Of a stretch of 64,000 bases of DNA, positions 38,686-47,495 are shown one piece after another. Under the pieces are notes generated by a model. It searched no databases. It was not told the origin of the DNA and was given only the letters and a program-made list of their open reading frames with translations. Each line of letters starts with the position of its first letter. Within the stretch, counting starts at the first letter, position 1. Where the stretch lies: contig JAJVIQ010000009.1 of assembly GCA_022071965.1 (NCBI GenBank), forward strand, positions 164,036 to 228,035. The letters run 5' to 3'. The stretch is from Gammaproteobacteria bacterium (GTDB lineage Bacteria > Pseudomonadota > Gammaproteobacteria > JAJPIJ01). The position numbers and the translations under genes were made by a program.

Positions 38686-39750
38686 ATGCTGAATCAGTAC
38701 AAGCCGCCTGTCACGGACAGAAGGATCCGATTCGCCCTCGCCGGCTGCGGGCGAATAGCCCGCAGTCACTTCGAGGCGATGCGGCAGCACGAGGCCAGCG
38801 CCGAACTGGTGGGGGTATGCGACATCGATCCCGCCGCGCTCGGGAATGCCGAGAAGCTCACCGGCGCAAGGCCGTTCTCGCGATATGAGGACATGATCGC
38901 GAACGTCGATGCCGACGTCGTCGTGCTGGCGACGCCCAGCGGACTACATCCGAGGCAGACGATCCAGGCCGCCGAGGCCGGTCTCAACGTCATGACCGAG
39001 AAGCCGATGGCAACCCACTGGCACGATGGCCAGCGAATGGTCGATGCCTGCGACCAGGCCGGCGTCCGGTTGTTCGTCGTCAAGCAGAACCGGCGCAACG
39101 CGACACTGCAGCTTCTCAAGCGCGCCGTCGAGCGCAAGCGCTTCGGACGGATTTATATGGTGACCGTCAACGTGTTCTGGTGTCGACCGCAGGAGTACTA
39201 CGACAGCGCCAGGTGGCGCGGCACCTGGGAGTTCGATGGCGGGGCCTTCATGAACCAGGCCAGTCATTACATCGATCTGCTCGACTGGCTGATCGGGCCG
39301 GTCGAGAGCGTCCACGCCTACACCGCGACGCTGGCGCGCAACATCCAGGTCGAGGACACCGGGGTGATGAACGTCAAGTGGCGCACCGGAGCGCTGGGCA
39401 CCGTCGCCGTGACGATGCTGACCTACCCGCGCAATCTCGAGGGCTCGATCACCATCATCGGGGAGAAAGGCACTGCCCGCGTCGGCGGCGTCGCGGTCAA
39501 CGAGATCCAGCACTGGGAGTTCGCGGAGGCGGACGAGGACGACGCGAAGGTCAAGGACGCCAGCTACCTGACAACCTCCGTGTATGGTTTCGGGCATCCG
39601 CTCTATTACGACAACGTGCTCCGGGTACTTCGGGGCGAGGCGGAGCCGGAGACCGACGGACGCGAAGGTCTTCGATCGCTCGAGATACTGATTGCCGCGT
39701 ACCTTTCCGCCCGCGACGGCCGGCGCGTCTGCCTGCCCCTGGAACACTGA
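38686..39750 (+). CDS. wbpB: UDP-GlcNAcA 3-dehydrogenase (WbpB/WlbA), Gfo/Idh/MocA family
   Basis: A 354-residue NAD-dependent oxidoreductase. The Rossmann motif is FALAGCGRIARSHFEAM, the catalytic motif is TEKPMATHWHDGQRM, and the substrate domain has NVFWCRPQEYYDSARWRGTW and GGAFMNQASHYIDLLDWL, which are WbpB/WlbA signatures. It oxidises UDP-GlcNAcA at C3 ahead of WbpE transamination. It is the first gene after the ops element, followed after 9 bp by the wbpD-like gene. Start ATG is preceded by GGAAGGGG. Confidence 0.9.
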   Translation: MLNQYKPPVTDRRIRFALAGCGRIARSHFEAMRQHEASAELVGVCDIDPAALGNAEKLTGARPFSRYEDMIANVDADVVVLATPSGLHPRQTIQAAEAGLNVMTEKPMATHWHDGQRMVDACDQAGVRLFVVKQNRRNATLQLLKRAVERKRFGRIYMVTVNVFWCRPQEYYDSARWRGTWEFDGGAFMNQASHYIDLLDWLIGPVESVHAYTATLARNIQVEDTGVMNVKWRTGALGTVAVTMLTYPRNLEGSITIIGEKGTARVGGVAVNEIQHWEFAEADEDDAKVKDASYLTTSVYGFGHPLYYDNVLRVLRGEAEPETDGREGLRSLEILIAAYLSARDGRRVCLPLEH

Positions 39751-39759
39751 TCGTCGACC

Positions 39760-40338
39760 ATGGCCTACGCGGCGCATCCCACCGCGATCATCGACGATGG
39801 CGCCAGCATCGGCGCGGGCACGCGGATCTGGCACTGGGTGCACGTGTGCGCCGGCGCCCGCATCGGCGAGGGATGCGTACTGGGGCAGAACGTGTACGTC
39901 GGCAATCGTGTCGTGATCGGCAATAACGTCCGGATCCAGAACAACGTCTCGATCTATGACAACGTCACCCTCGAGGACGAAGTGTTCTGCGGCCCCAGCA
40001 TGGTGTTCACCAACGTGTTCAATCCGCGCGCGTTCGTCTCGCGCAAGGACGAGTATCGCGACACGCTGGTCAGGCGGGGGGCGACGCTCGGCGCCAACTG
40101 CACCATCGTCTGCGGGGTCAGCATCGGCGAGTACGCGTTCGTCGGTGCCGGTGCGCTCGTTCGCCACGACGTACCCGACCATGCGCTGGTGCTGGGCGTG
40201 CCGGCGCGCCAGCGCGGATGGGTGAGCCGCGCCGGCGAGCGCCTGGCGTTTCCGGCCGACGACGCGGGCGAGGCTGTCTGCGCACGCACCGGGGAGCGCT
40301 ACCGGTTGCAGGCCGGGCAATGCCTCAGGATCGAGTGA
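39760..40338 (+). CDS. wbpD: UDP-2-acetamido-3-amino uronate N-acetyltransferase (WbpD/WlbB)
   Basis: A 192-residue left-handed beta-helix acetyltransferase with hexapeptide repeats ([40 protein letters not shown]). The WbpD hallmarks [20 protein letters not shown] and FTNVFNPRA are present. It acetylates the 3-amino group made by WbpE, giving UDP-GlcNAc3NAcA. It is placed between wbpB and wbpE exactly as the pathway needs. The last 40 residues (after [15 protein letters not shown]) are a small extension seen in this family. Confidence 0.92.
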   Translation: MAYAAHPTAIIDDGASIGAGTRIWHWVHVCAGARIGEGCVLGQNVYVGNRVVIGNNVRIQNNVSIYDNVTLEDEVFCGPSMVFTNVFNPRAFVSRKDEYRDTLVRRGATLGANCTIVCGVSIGEYAFVGAGALVRHDVPDHALVLGVPARQRGWVSRAGERLAFPADDAGEAVCARTGERYRLQAGQCLRIE

Positions 40339-40363
40339 ACCCGAAACAACGACCGGGAGGCAC

Positions 40364-41488
40364 ATGGAATTCATAGATCTCAAGGCGCAATACGCGCAGC
40401 TTCGCGCGCCGATCATGCAGCGCATCCAGGCCGTGCTCGATCACGGCTCCTACATCATGGGTCCGGAAATCAAGGAACTCGAGGAGAAGCTTTCGGCGTA
40501 CGTCGGCGTAGGCCATTGCCTGACGGTCTCGAGCGGGACGGACGCTCTGCTCATCGCCATGATGGCGCTGGACATACGGCCGGGCGACGAGGTGATCACG
40601 ACCCCGTTCACGTTCATCGCCACGGGGGAGATGATTGCGCTGTTGGGCGCGAAGCCGGTCTTCGTCGATATCGATCCGGAGACGCTGAATCTGGACCCCG
40701 CACGGATCGAACGCGCCATCACGCCGCGGACGAGGGCGATCATGCCCGTGGGCGTCTACGGACAATGCGCCGATCTCGATGCAATCAACGCGATCGCCTC
40801 CGCGCACGGCCTGGCTGTCATCGAGGATGGCGCGCAGAGCTTCGGCGCGACGTACCGGGGCCGGCGCTCCTGCGGTCTGTCGACCATCGGCTGCACGAGC
40901 TTTTTTCCCTCCAAGCCGCTGGGCTGCTACGGCGACGGCGGCGCCGTATTCACCGATGACGACGCGCTCGCGACGGCGATGCGCGAGATTCGCGTACACG
41001 GCCAGGACCGCCGCTACCATCATCCCCGGATAGGGATCAACGGCCGGATGGACACCATTCAGGCCGCGATCCTGCTGGCGAAGTTCGAGGTGTTCCCGGA
41101 TGAGGTCGTGGCGCGCGAGCGCATTGGTGCGCGGTACACGCAACGCATCGCCGAGCGGTGCCCGTCGGTCGTCACGCCGACGGTGCCGCGGACCAACATG
41201 AGCGTCTACGCTCAGTACACGGTGCAGGTCGAGAATCGCGCCGAGGTGTCGCAGTACCTGAATTCGCGCGGCGTTCCGACTGCCGTGCATTACCCGATGC
41301 CGTTGCACCGGCAGCCGGCGTTCGCGTTCCTCGGGTTGGGGCCGGGCAGCTTCCCGGTCGCGGAGCAGGCCGCCGGCAACGTGCTCAGCCTGCCGATGCA
41401 TCCCAATCTCCACCCGGCTACGCAGGATCTCATCGTCGAGGTCCTGCGCGAGGCCGTTCATGCGCGCCGCGAGGCGGCGCCCGCCTAG
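40364..41488 (+). CDS. wbpE: PLP aminotransferase WbpE/WlbC (DegT family)
   Basis: A 374-residue sugar aminotransferase. MEFIDLKAQYAQLRAPI is the family start, the cofactor Lys lies in SFFPSKPLGCYGDGGAVF, and VIEDGAQSFGATYRGRR carries the PLP-contacting Asp. It transfers an amino group from glutamate to the 3-keto sugar made by WbpB. With wbpB, wbpD and a UDP-GlcNAc dehydrogenase it completes UDP-GlcNAc3NAcA. The WbpI 2-epimerase leading to the manno form is not in the window. Confidence 0.92.
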   Translation: MEFIDLKAQYAQLRAPIMQRIQAVLDHGSYIMGPEIKELEEKLSAYVGVGHCLTVSSGTDALLIAMMALDIRPGDEVITTPFTFIATGEMIALLGAKPVFVDIDPETLNLDPARIERAITPRTRAIMPVGVYGQCADLDAINAIASAHGLAVIEDGAQSFGATYRGRRSCGLSTIGCTSFFPSKPLGCYGDGGAVFTDDDALATAMREIRVHGQDRRYHHPRIGINGRMDTIQAAILLAKFEVFPDEVVARERIGARYTQRIAERCPSVVTPTVPRTNMSVYAQYTVQVENRAEVSQYLNSRGVPTAVHYPMPLHRQPAFAFLGLGPGSFPVAEQAAGNVLSLPMHPNLHPATQDLIVEVLREAVHARREAAPA

Positions 41489-41587
41489 CATCGGAGAACG
41501 GGATGCCGCCGATTGCGTGCGCCGGCCGGGACGATCGCCGGGAGCGAACGACGGTCACGGGTTGCCGGCCGTGGAGACCGGCCGGAC

Positions 41588-42349
41588 ATGCCTGACCTGC
41601 GGCTGATAGCGCGCCTCGACATAAAGGCGCCCAATCTCATCAAGGGCGTTCATCTCGAGGGCCTGCGCAAGATCGGCAACCCCGCGGAATATGCCAGGCG
41701 GTATTACGAGGCGGGTATCGACGAAATCATCTACATGGACATCGTCGCGACGCTCTATCAGCGCAACAACCTCGGCGACATACTCCGCGACACCACCGAG
41801 AGCGTGTTCATCCCGATCACGGCGGGCGGCGGCGTGCGTACGCTGCGGGACGTGGAGACGATGATGCGGTGCGGCGCCGACAAGGTCGCGATCAACACCG
41901 CGGCGGTGAAGCGTCCGCAGTTCATCGAGGAGGTCGCCACGCGATTCGGATCGCAGTGCTGCGTGCTTTCCGTCGAGGCCAAGCAGAGTGGCGCATCGCG
42001 CTGGGAGGCTTATACGGACAATGGCCGCGAGCATACCGGGCTGGATGTCGTGGAGTGGGTGCGGCGGGCGGCCGGCCTCGGGGCCGGGGAGGTGTTGCTG
42101 ACGTCGGTGGATCGCGAGGGCACGCGCAAGGGCTTCGATGTCGCGCTGACGCGCGCGGTCGCGGAGGCCGTCAGCATTCCGGTGATCGCCAGCGGCGGCA
42201 TGGGCTCGGGCGAGCATCTCATCGAGATCGTGCGTGACGGGCATGCCGATGCGGTCGCCATGGCCGACGTGCTTCACTACGACCGGATGCCGCTGGCGGA
42301 GATCCGCGAGTTGGCTGCCGGCGCGGGACTACCGGTGAGATCCCTGTGA
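41588..42349 (+). CDS. HisF-like ammonia-channel protein of an amidotransferase system
   Basis: A 253-residue TIM barrel clearly related to HisF (ARLDIKAPNLIKGVHLEGLR; ITAGGGVRTLRDVETMMRCG; SGGMGSGEHL). Catalytic Asp11 of HisF is kept, but Asp130 is Glu (VLSVEAKQ), a position essential for the histidine cyclase step. With its place next to a HisH-like gene inside a sugar operon, this argues for the accessory role known in P. aeruginosa O-antigen loci: passing ammonia from HisH to a WbpG-type amidotransferase (52912 here). It is GTGA-coupled to the HisH-like gene. Confidence 0.87.
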   Translation: MPDLRLIARLDIKAPNLIKGVHLEGLRKIGNPAEYARRYYEAGIDEIIYMDIVATLYQRNNLGDILRDTTESVFIPITAGGGVRTLRDVETMMRCGADKVAINTAAVKRPQFIEEVATRFGSQCCVLSVEAKQSGASRWEAYTDNGREHTGLDVVEWVRRAAGLGAGEVLLTSVDREGTRKGFDVALTRAVAEAVSIPVIASGGMGSGEHLIEIVRDGHADAVAMADVLHYDRMPLAEIRELAAGAGLPVRSL

Positions 42350-42993
42350 GCCGGGAGGTGGTCATCGTCGACTACGGTGTCGGCAACCTGAGAAGCGTCG
42401 CCCGCGCGGTCAGCCATTGCGGGGCGGAACCCGTCCTGAGCTCCGAGCCCGCGCGCATCGAAGGGGCGCGACACCTGATCCTGCCGGGAGTCGGCGCTTT
42501 CGGCAGCTGCGTCGGTGCCCTCCGGTCACACGGTCTGCTCGAGTCGGTCCTGAAGGTCATCGACTCCGGGCGCCCGGTGCTCGGCATCTGCGTCGGGATG
42601 CAGATGCTGCTCGACGTCGGCGAGGAGTTCGGCGAGCATGCCGGGCTGGCGCGGATCGCCGGACGGGTACGGGCGGTGCCGGCAACCGGTGCCGATGGCA
42701 TGCCGCACAAGATCCCGCACGTGGGCTGGAGTGCCATCCGCCCGGCCGCAATGCCGTGGGCGGACACCATCTTCGAGGGGATAACGCCCGGAAGCACCTG
42801 CTACTTCGTCCACTCCTTCGCGGCGGTTCCGGAGCGCCCCGAGAACACGATCGCCGTCTGCGACTACGACGGCCGGACGATCTGCGCGGCCATCAATCGC
42901 GGGCGTCTCTACGGCGTGCAGTTCCATCCGGAAAAGAGCGGTCCGGTTGGACTTCGGATCTTCGGCAATTTCCTGAAGATGCCGGTCGACTGA
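42346..42993 (+). CDS. HisH-like glutaminase of the amidotransferase system
   Basis: A 215-residue class I glutamine amidotransferase of the HisH type. The catalytic triad is Cys82 (VLGICVGMQMLLDVG), His194 and Glu196 (GVQFHPEKSGPVG), and HLILPGVGAFGSCV is typical. It would hydrolyse glutamine and hand ammonia to the HisF-like partner. It starts at GTG, overlapping the upstream stop by 4 nt. No other his genes are near, which supports the sugar role rather than histidine synthesis. Confidence 0.9.
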   Translation: MSREVVIVDYGVGNLRSVARAVSHCGAEPVLSSEPARIEGARHLILPGVGAFGSCVGALRSHGLLESVLKVIDSGRPVLGICVGMQMLLDVGEEFGEHAGLARIAGRVRAVPATGADGMPHKIPHVGWSAIRPAAMPWADTIFEGITPGSTCYFVHSFAAVPERPENTIAVCDYDGRTICAAINRGRLYGVQFHPEKSGPVGLRIFGNFLKMPVD

Positions 42994-43035
42994 GCGTCGG
43001 CCGCCGGTTCGATTTCGGAAAGGGGGAGTCGTCAG

Positions 43036-44076
43036 GTGCAATCGAGTCACGGCTGGACATCGGCGGTATTGATCGGCGCGGGACGAATGGGGCGCTCCCA
43101 TGCGCTGGCACTCCGGGAAATGGGTGTTTCGCTGCGCGCGGTGTGCGACGTGAACGCCGAGGCATGCGCGCGCGTCGGTCAGGAGTTCGGCGTCGCGGAA
43201 GGCAATCGCGTGTCGCGCCCCGAGGGGCTGGCCGAAGCCATCCGCGGCGTCGACGTCGTGGCGATCGCGACCACCGCCGACAGCCATCGCGCCCTGGTGA
43301 CGCTGGCGGCGGAGAGCGGCGCGCGGAACATACTCTGCGAAAAGCCGCTGGCGACGTCGGTCGCGGACTGCGACGCGATGGTCCGCGCCTGTGAGCAGTC
43401 GGGGACGCGCCTTGCCGTCAACCACCAGATGCGGTTCATGGATCAGTATCTGCTCGTCAGGGACGTGCTGGCGGACGGCGCGATCGGAAGACTGGCCAGC
43501 ATGACCGTCGTGGCCGGCTGCTTCGGCCTGGCGATGAACGGATCGCATTACATCGAGGCGTTCGCCTTCCTGACCGGCAGCGCGCCGGCGCAGGCCGCCG
43601 GGTGGTTCAGCGGCGCCGCCTTCCAGAACCCTCGCGGTCCGCAGTTTTTCGACCAGGCGGGCGAATTCCGCATCGTTTCGGCAAGCGGACAGCGGTTGTT
43701 GATGGTGATCGGCGCCGACCAGGGCCACGGCATGACCACCATGTATGCCGGCGAGTTCGGTCACGTGTTCGTGGACGAGCTCGAGGGCGAGGCCATCGTC
43801 ACCACGCGCAAGCCCGAGCACCGCGGGCAGCCGATGACACGGTACGGCATGCCGTGGGATCGCCGTTCGGTTCGCTTCCCGCAGGCCGACAACGTCAAGC
43901 CGACGCGCGCCGTGTACGAGGCGCTCGCGGCGAACTCGGGATACCCGTCCGGCACCGACGGCCGGCGCGTGATCGCGGCGCTCTCGGCATGCTACGTATC
44001 CGCCGAGAACGGAGGCGGGACGGTCGCGGTGGAGTCGATCGCCGAGGCCGCGGCGCGCCGTTTCCCCTGGGCGTGA
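43036..44076 (+). CDS. Gfo/Idh/MocA family oxidoreductase
   Basis: A 346-residue NAD-binding oxidoreductase: IGAGRMGRSHALALREMG (Rossmann), ILCEKPLATSVADCDAMV (catalytic Lys motif EKP) and SHYIEAFAFLTGSAPAQAAG (substrate domain). The substrate is unknown. Its place between hisH and legB suggests it acts on a nucleotide sugar or nonulosonate, perhaps changing a hydroxyl or side-chain configuration. GTG start at 43036 is chosen with AAAGGGGGAG about 10 nt upstream. It is not close to WbpB in sequence, so it is not a duplicate step. Confidence 0.82.
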   Translation: MQSSHGWTSAVLIGAGRMGRSHALALREMGVSLRAVCDVNAEACARVGQEFGVAEGNRVSRPEGLAEAIRGVDVVAIATTADSHRALVTLAAESGARNILCEKPLATSVADCDAMVRACEQSGTRLAVNHQMRFMDQYLLVRDVLADGAIGRLASMTVVAGCFGLAMNGSHYIEAFAFLTGSAPAQAAGWFSGAAFQNPRGPQFFDQAGEFRIVSASGQRLLMVIGADQGHGMTTMYAGEFGHVFVDELEGEAIVTTRKPEHRGQPMTRYGMPWDRRSVRFPQADNVKPTRAVYEALAANSGYPSGTDGRRVIAALSACYVSAENGGGTVAVESIAEAAARRFPWA

Positions 44077-44107
44077 ACGCTGGCGGAACCCGAGGAGACC
44101 TTCAAAG

Positions 44108-45103
44108 GTGAAAGTGCTGGTAACCGGAGCCGACGGATTCATCGGCTCACACCTGACCGAGCTGCTCGTCGCCGAGGGCTACGACGTGCGGGCCATGGTG
44201 CTCTACAACAGCTTCGATACCCACGGCTGGCTCGACCATATCGACAAGGCCGCGCGCCGTCAGCTCGAGGTCGTCGCGGGCGACATCCGCGACCCGCATT
44301 TCGTGCGCGGGGCGGTTTCCGGCTGCGAGGCGGTCATGAATCTCGCCGCCTTGATCGCGATACCATTCTCCTACGTCGCGCCGGAGAGCTACCTGCAGAC
44401 CAACGCGCTCGGCGCCATCAACGTCGCGCAGGCCGCCCGGGATCGAGGCAAGACCCGGATAGTCCACGTGTCGACCAGCGAGGTCTACGGAACCGCGCAG
44501 TTCGTTCCCATCACCGAGGAGCATCCGCTGGTCGCGCAGTCCCCGTACGCGGCGACCAAGATCGCCGCCGACCAGCTGATGCTGTCGTACTGGCGGTCGT
44601 TTGGAACTCCGGTTGCGGTCGCCCGTCCGTTCAATACTTATGGGCCGAGGCAGTCGACCCGGGCGGTGATCCCGACGATCATCACGCAGATGGTCGCCGG
44701 CAACCGGCGCATCGAGCTGGGTGCGATTCATCCGACTCGCGACTTCAACTACGTCGAGGATACCGCCCGGGGCATGCTGGCAGTGTTGCGCAGCGACGCG
44801 GCAATCGGCGAGGTGATCAACATCGGCAGTGCGTTCGAGATCTCCGTCGGCGACACGGCGGCGCTGATCGCGGAGATACTCGGCGTGGAGGTCGAAATTG
44901 AACAGAAGGAACAGCGCAAGCGCCCGGAGTCGAGCGAGGTGGAACGCCTGTTCGCGGCCAACGAGAAGGCAAGGCGCGTCCTGGGGTGGTCGCCGCAATA
45001 CGGGGGCCGCGAGGGCTTCCGCCGCGGCCTCACCGAGACGATCGCCTGGTTCAGCGACCCCGAGAACCTGGCCCGGTACCGCGTGGGCGGATACACGCTG
45101 TGA
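44108..45103 (+). CDS. legB: LegB: GDP/UDP-GlcNAc 4,6-dehydratase
   Basis: A 331-residue extended SDR. The NAD motif is VTGADGFIGSHLTELLVAEG, active-site region is HVSTSEVYGTAQFVPITEEH with SPYAATKIAADQL, and RPFNTYGPRQSTRAVIPTII is typical of LegB-type dehydratases that begin legionaminic acid synthesis. PtmE downstream makes GDP-glucosamine, so the GDP-linked substrate is expected. It starts at GTG and is GTGA-coupled to legC. Confidence 0.87.
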   Translation: MKVLVTGADGFIGSHLTELLVAEGYDVRAMVLYNSFDTHGWLDHIDKAARRQLEVVAGDIRDPHFVRGAVSGCEAVMNLAALIAIPFSYVAPESYLQTNALGAINVAQAARDRGKTRIVHVSTSEVYGTAQFVPITEEHPLVAQSPYAATKIAADQLMLSYWRSFGTPVAVARPFNTYGPRQSTRAVIPTIITQMVAGNRRIELGAIHPTRDFNYVEDTARGMLAVLRSDAAIGEVINIGSAFEISVGDTAALIAEILGVEVEIEQKEQRKRPESSEVERLFAANEKARRVLGWSPQYGGREGFRRGLTETIAWFSDPENLARYRVGGYTL

Positions 45104-46293
45104 ACGCCATCGCCCAGCCATCGACCGCCGCCTCGGAGATCGTGGAGATCCTCCAGAGCCTCCTGCCGCCGGGCCACGGGCCGTATCAGCTGCACGAGCC
45201 GGAGCTCGCGGCGCGCGAGCGGGAACTGGTCAATCAAGCCATGACGGACGGCTTCGTCTCCTACGCGGGGCGTCACGTGGGTCTCTTCGAGCAGGCTCTT
45301 GCCCGGGCCTGCGGGACGCGCGAGGCCGTGGCCGTCGTCAGCGGCACCGCGGCCCTGCACGTGATCCTGCACGCGCTCGGGATCGGCAACGGCGACGAAG
45401 TCCTGTGTCCGTCGCTGACCTTCGTCGCGACGGCGAACGCAATCGTCCACGCCGGGGCCGTGCCGCACTTCGTCGACAGCCATCCGGATCATCTCGGCCT
45501 GGACAGCGAGCGGCTTCGGACGTACCTCGGCGGGATTGGGGCAAGAGAGGACGGCGCCCTGCGCAACCGCCGGACCGGGCGCCGCATCGCGGGGATCATG
45601 CCGGTACACGTCTTCGGCCATGTCGGCAGACCACGCGAGCTATGCGAGGTGGCGGCGGAGTTCGGCCTGCCGATCGTCGAGGACGCCACCGAGGCGCTCG
45701 GTTCGGCGTCGGATTCCTGTGCCGTGATGCGCATGGGCGTGGCGGCGGCGCTGAGCTTCAACGGCAACAAGATCGTCACCACGGGCGGAGGCGGCGCGAT
45801 CGTCACCGATGATGCCGAGCTGGCCAGTCGCCTGCGGCACGTGACGACCACGGCCAAGCGGCCGCACCCCTGGCGTTTCGATCACGACGAGATCGGCTTC
45901 AACTACAGGCTGCCGAACCTGAATGCGGCGCTGGGCCTGGCGCAGCTGGAGAGGCTCGAGGACTTCCTGCGGCGCAAGCGCAGGCTCGCGCTCGCCTACA
46001 GGGATGCATTCGCGCGCAACGGCCGCTGGGAATTCATCGACGAACCGCCGGGATGCCGCAGCAACTACTGGCTCAATGCGGTCAAGGCGCGCGCCGCGGA
46101 CGGCGCGCTGCTCGAGGAGGCGTTCGAGTCCCTGCACGCGGCCGGATATCGCTGTCGCCCGTGCTGGACCCCGATGCACCAGCTTGCGATATACGCGGCG
46201 CACCCGCGCGATGCGTTGCCGGTCGCCGAGGATCTCGCGCGGCGGATCATCTGCCTGCCGAGCAGTCCGCGGCTGAGCGAGTACCTGCGATGA
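45100..46293 (+). CDS. legC: LegC: PLP aminotransferase for 4-keto sugar
   Basis: A 397-residue DegT/DnrJ-type aminotransferase. The start (EIVEILQSLLPPGHGPYQLHEP) and GFVSYAGRHVGLFEQALARACG are LegC-like; the cofactor Lys is in ALSFNGNKIVTTGGGG. It aminates the 4-keto-6-deoxy sugar made by LegB. GTG start overlaps legB by 4 nt and the end overlaps legG by 4 nt, so legBCGI is a tightly coupled block. Length is normal. Confidence 0.9.
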   Translation: MNAIAQPSTAASEIVEILQSLLPPGHGPYQLHEPELAARERELVNQAMTDGFVSYAGRHVGLFEQALARACGTREAVAVVSGTAALHVILHALGIGNGDEVLCPSLTFVATANAIVHAGAVPHFVDSHPDHLGLDSERLRTYLGGIGAREDGALRNRRTGRRIAGIMPVHVFGHVGRPRELCEVAAEFGLPIVEDATEALGSASDSCAVMRMGVAAALSFNGNKIVTTGGGGAIVTDDAELASRLRHVTTTAKRPHPWRFDHDEIGFNYRLPNLNAALGLAQLERLEDFLRRKRRLALAYRDAFARNGRWEFIDEPPGCRSNYWLNAVKARAADGALLEEAFESLHAAGYRCRPCWTPMHQLAIYAAHPRDALPVAEDLARRIICLPSSPRLSEYLR

Positions 46294-47495
46294 ACGGCAG
46301 GCGGCGGCTGCTCTTCGTGACCGGGACCCGGGCGGAATACGGCCTGCTCTACTGGACGATGAAGCGCGTGCTCGAAAGCGAATACTCGCAGCTGCAGGTC
46401 GTCGCCACCGGCGCGCACCTCTCGCCCGCGTTCGGGCGCACAATCGATGTGATACGTAACGACGGCTTCCATGTCGATGCCGAGGTCGACATGCTGGTCG
46501 ACAGCGATTCCCACTGGGGTACCGCCTGCGCCATCGGACTTGGCACGATCGGCATGGCCAATGTCCTGCGTACCCTCGCACCGGACCTCGTGGTCGTGCT
46601 CGGCGATCGGTACGAGATGCTCGCCGCGGCGCAGGCGGCCTACGTCGGCCGCGTGCCGATCGCGCACATACATGGCGGCGAGGTGACGCGGGGGTCTCTC
46701 GACGAGGGTTTTCGGCATGCGGTGACCAAGCTGGCGAGCCTGCACTTCGTCAGCAGCGAGGAGCATCGGCGCCGTGTCATCCAGCTGGGCGAGACGCCGT
46801 GGCGGGTCCACAACGTCGGCGCCGTCGGACTGGAGAACATCTTCCGGCTCGAGCTCGACGAGCTCGAGGAATTCGAGCGACGCATCGGCCGCGGACTCGG
46901 CCGGCCGGTGATATTGATGACTTATCATCCGGCGACGGCCTGCGACGAGGACCCCGTCGGAACCCTCGATGCGATCGCCTCGGCGCTCGACGGAGTGCCC
47001 GACGCGACGATCATCGCCACCGGCAGCAACGCCGATCCCGGCGGTCGGGCGATCGATGCCCGGTTGCGCGAACTCGAAAAACGCTTTCGCGGGCGGCTGT
47101 ACTTGGGTACCTCGCTTGGGCAACGCGGTTATCTGAGCGCGATGCGTCACTGCGATGTCGTGCTCGGGAATTCCTCGAGCGGTCTGATCGAGGCCCCGTC
47201 GATGGGCAAGCCGACCGTCAACATCGGGCAGCGTCAGGCGGGCCGGCAACGCGCGCCATCGGTGCTCGACTGCGCAGCCGACGCGAACGCCATCCGCGAC
47301 GCCATCGAACGGGCGCTTTCACCGGCATCCCGGCAGCTTGCCTCCCGACGCGAGAATCCCTACGCGTCCGCCGGGCTGGAGGTCAGCAGGCATGTCGTCG
47401 ACGTCCTCGAGAGCATCGACTCCGCCGAGCTCAGGCGGCCGAAGGGATTCTTCGATGTGTCATTCGATCTGCCGGCTGCCGGGAGGCCGGAATGA
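46290..47495 (+). CDS. legG: LegG/NeuC-type hydrolysing 2-epimerase
   Basis: A 401-residue NDP-sugar hydrolase/2-epimerase of the NeuC/LegG family (GT-B fold). FVTGTRAEYGLLYWTMKRV is the start motif, with GDRYEMLAAAQAAYVGRVPI, HIHGGEVTRGSLDEGFRHAV and GNSSSGLIEAPSMGKPTVNI. It releases the free 2,4-diacetamido-mannose-type sugar for condensation by LegI. ATG overlaps the legC stop by 4 nt. Confidence 0.93.
   Translation: MNGRRRLLFVTGTRAEYGLLYWTMKRVLESEYSQLQVVATGAHLSPAFGRTIDVIRNDGFHVDAEVDMLVDSDSHWGTACAIGLGTIGMANVLRTLAPDLVVVLGDRYEMLAAAQAAYVGRVPIAHIHGGEVTRGSLDEGFRHAVTKLASLHFVSSEEHRRRVIQLGETPWRVHNVGAVGLENIFRLELDELEEFERRIGRGLGRPVILMTYHPATACDEDPVGTLDAIASALDGVPDATIIATGSNADPGGRAIDARLRELEKRFRGRLYLGTSLGQRGYLSAMRHCDVVLGNSSSGLIEAPSMGKPTVNIGQRQAGRQRAPSVLDCAADANAIRDAIERALSPASRQLASRRENPYASAGLEVSRHVVDVLESIDSAELRRPKGFFDVSFDLPAAGRPE

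Noticed and set aside
41588..42993. Histidine biosynthesis genes hisF and hisH
   Set aside because: No other his genes are near, residue 130 is Glu, and the setting is a sugar operon with an amidotransferase.
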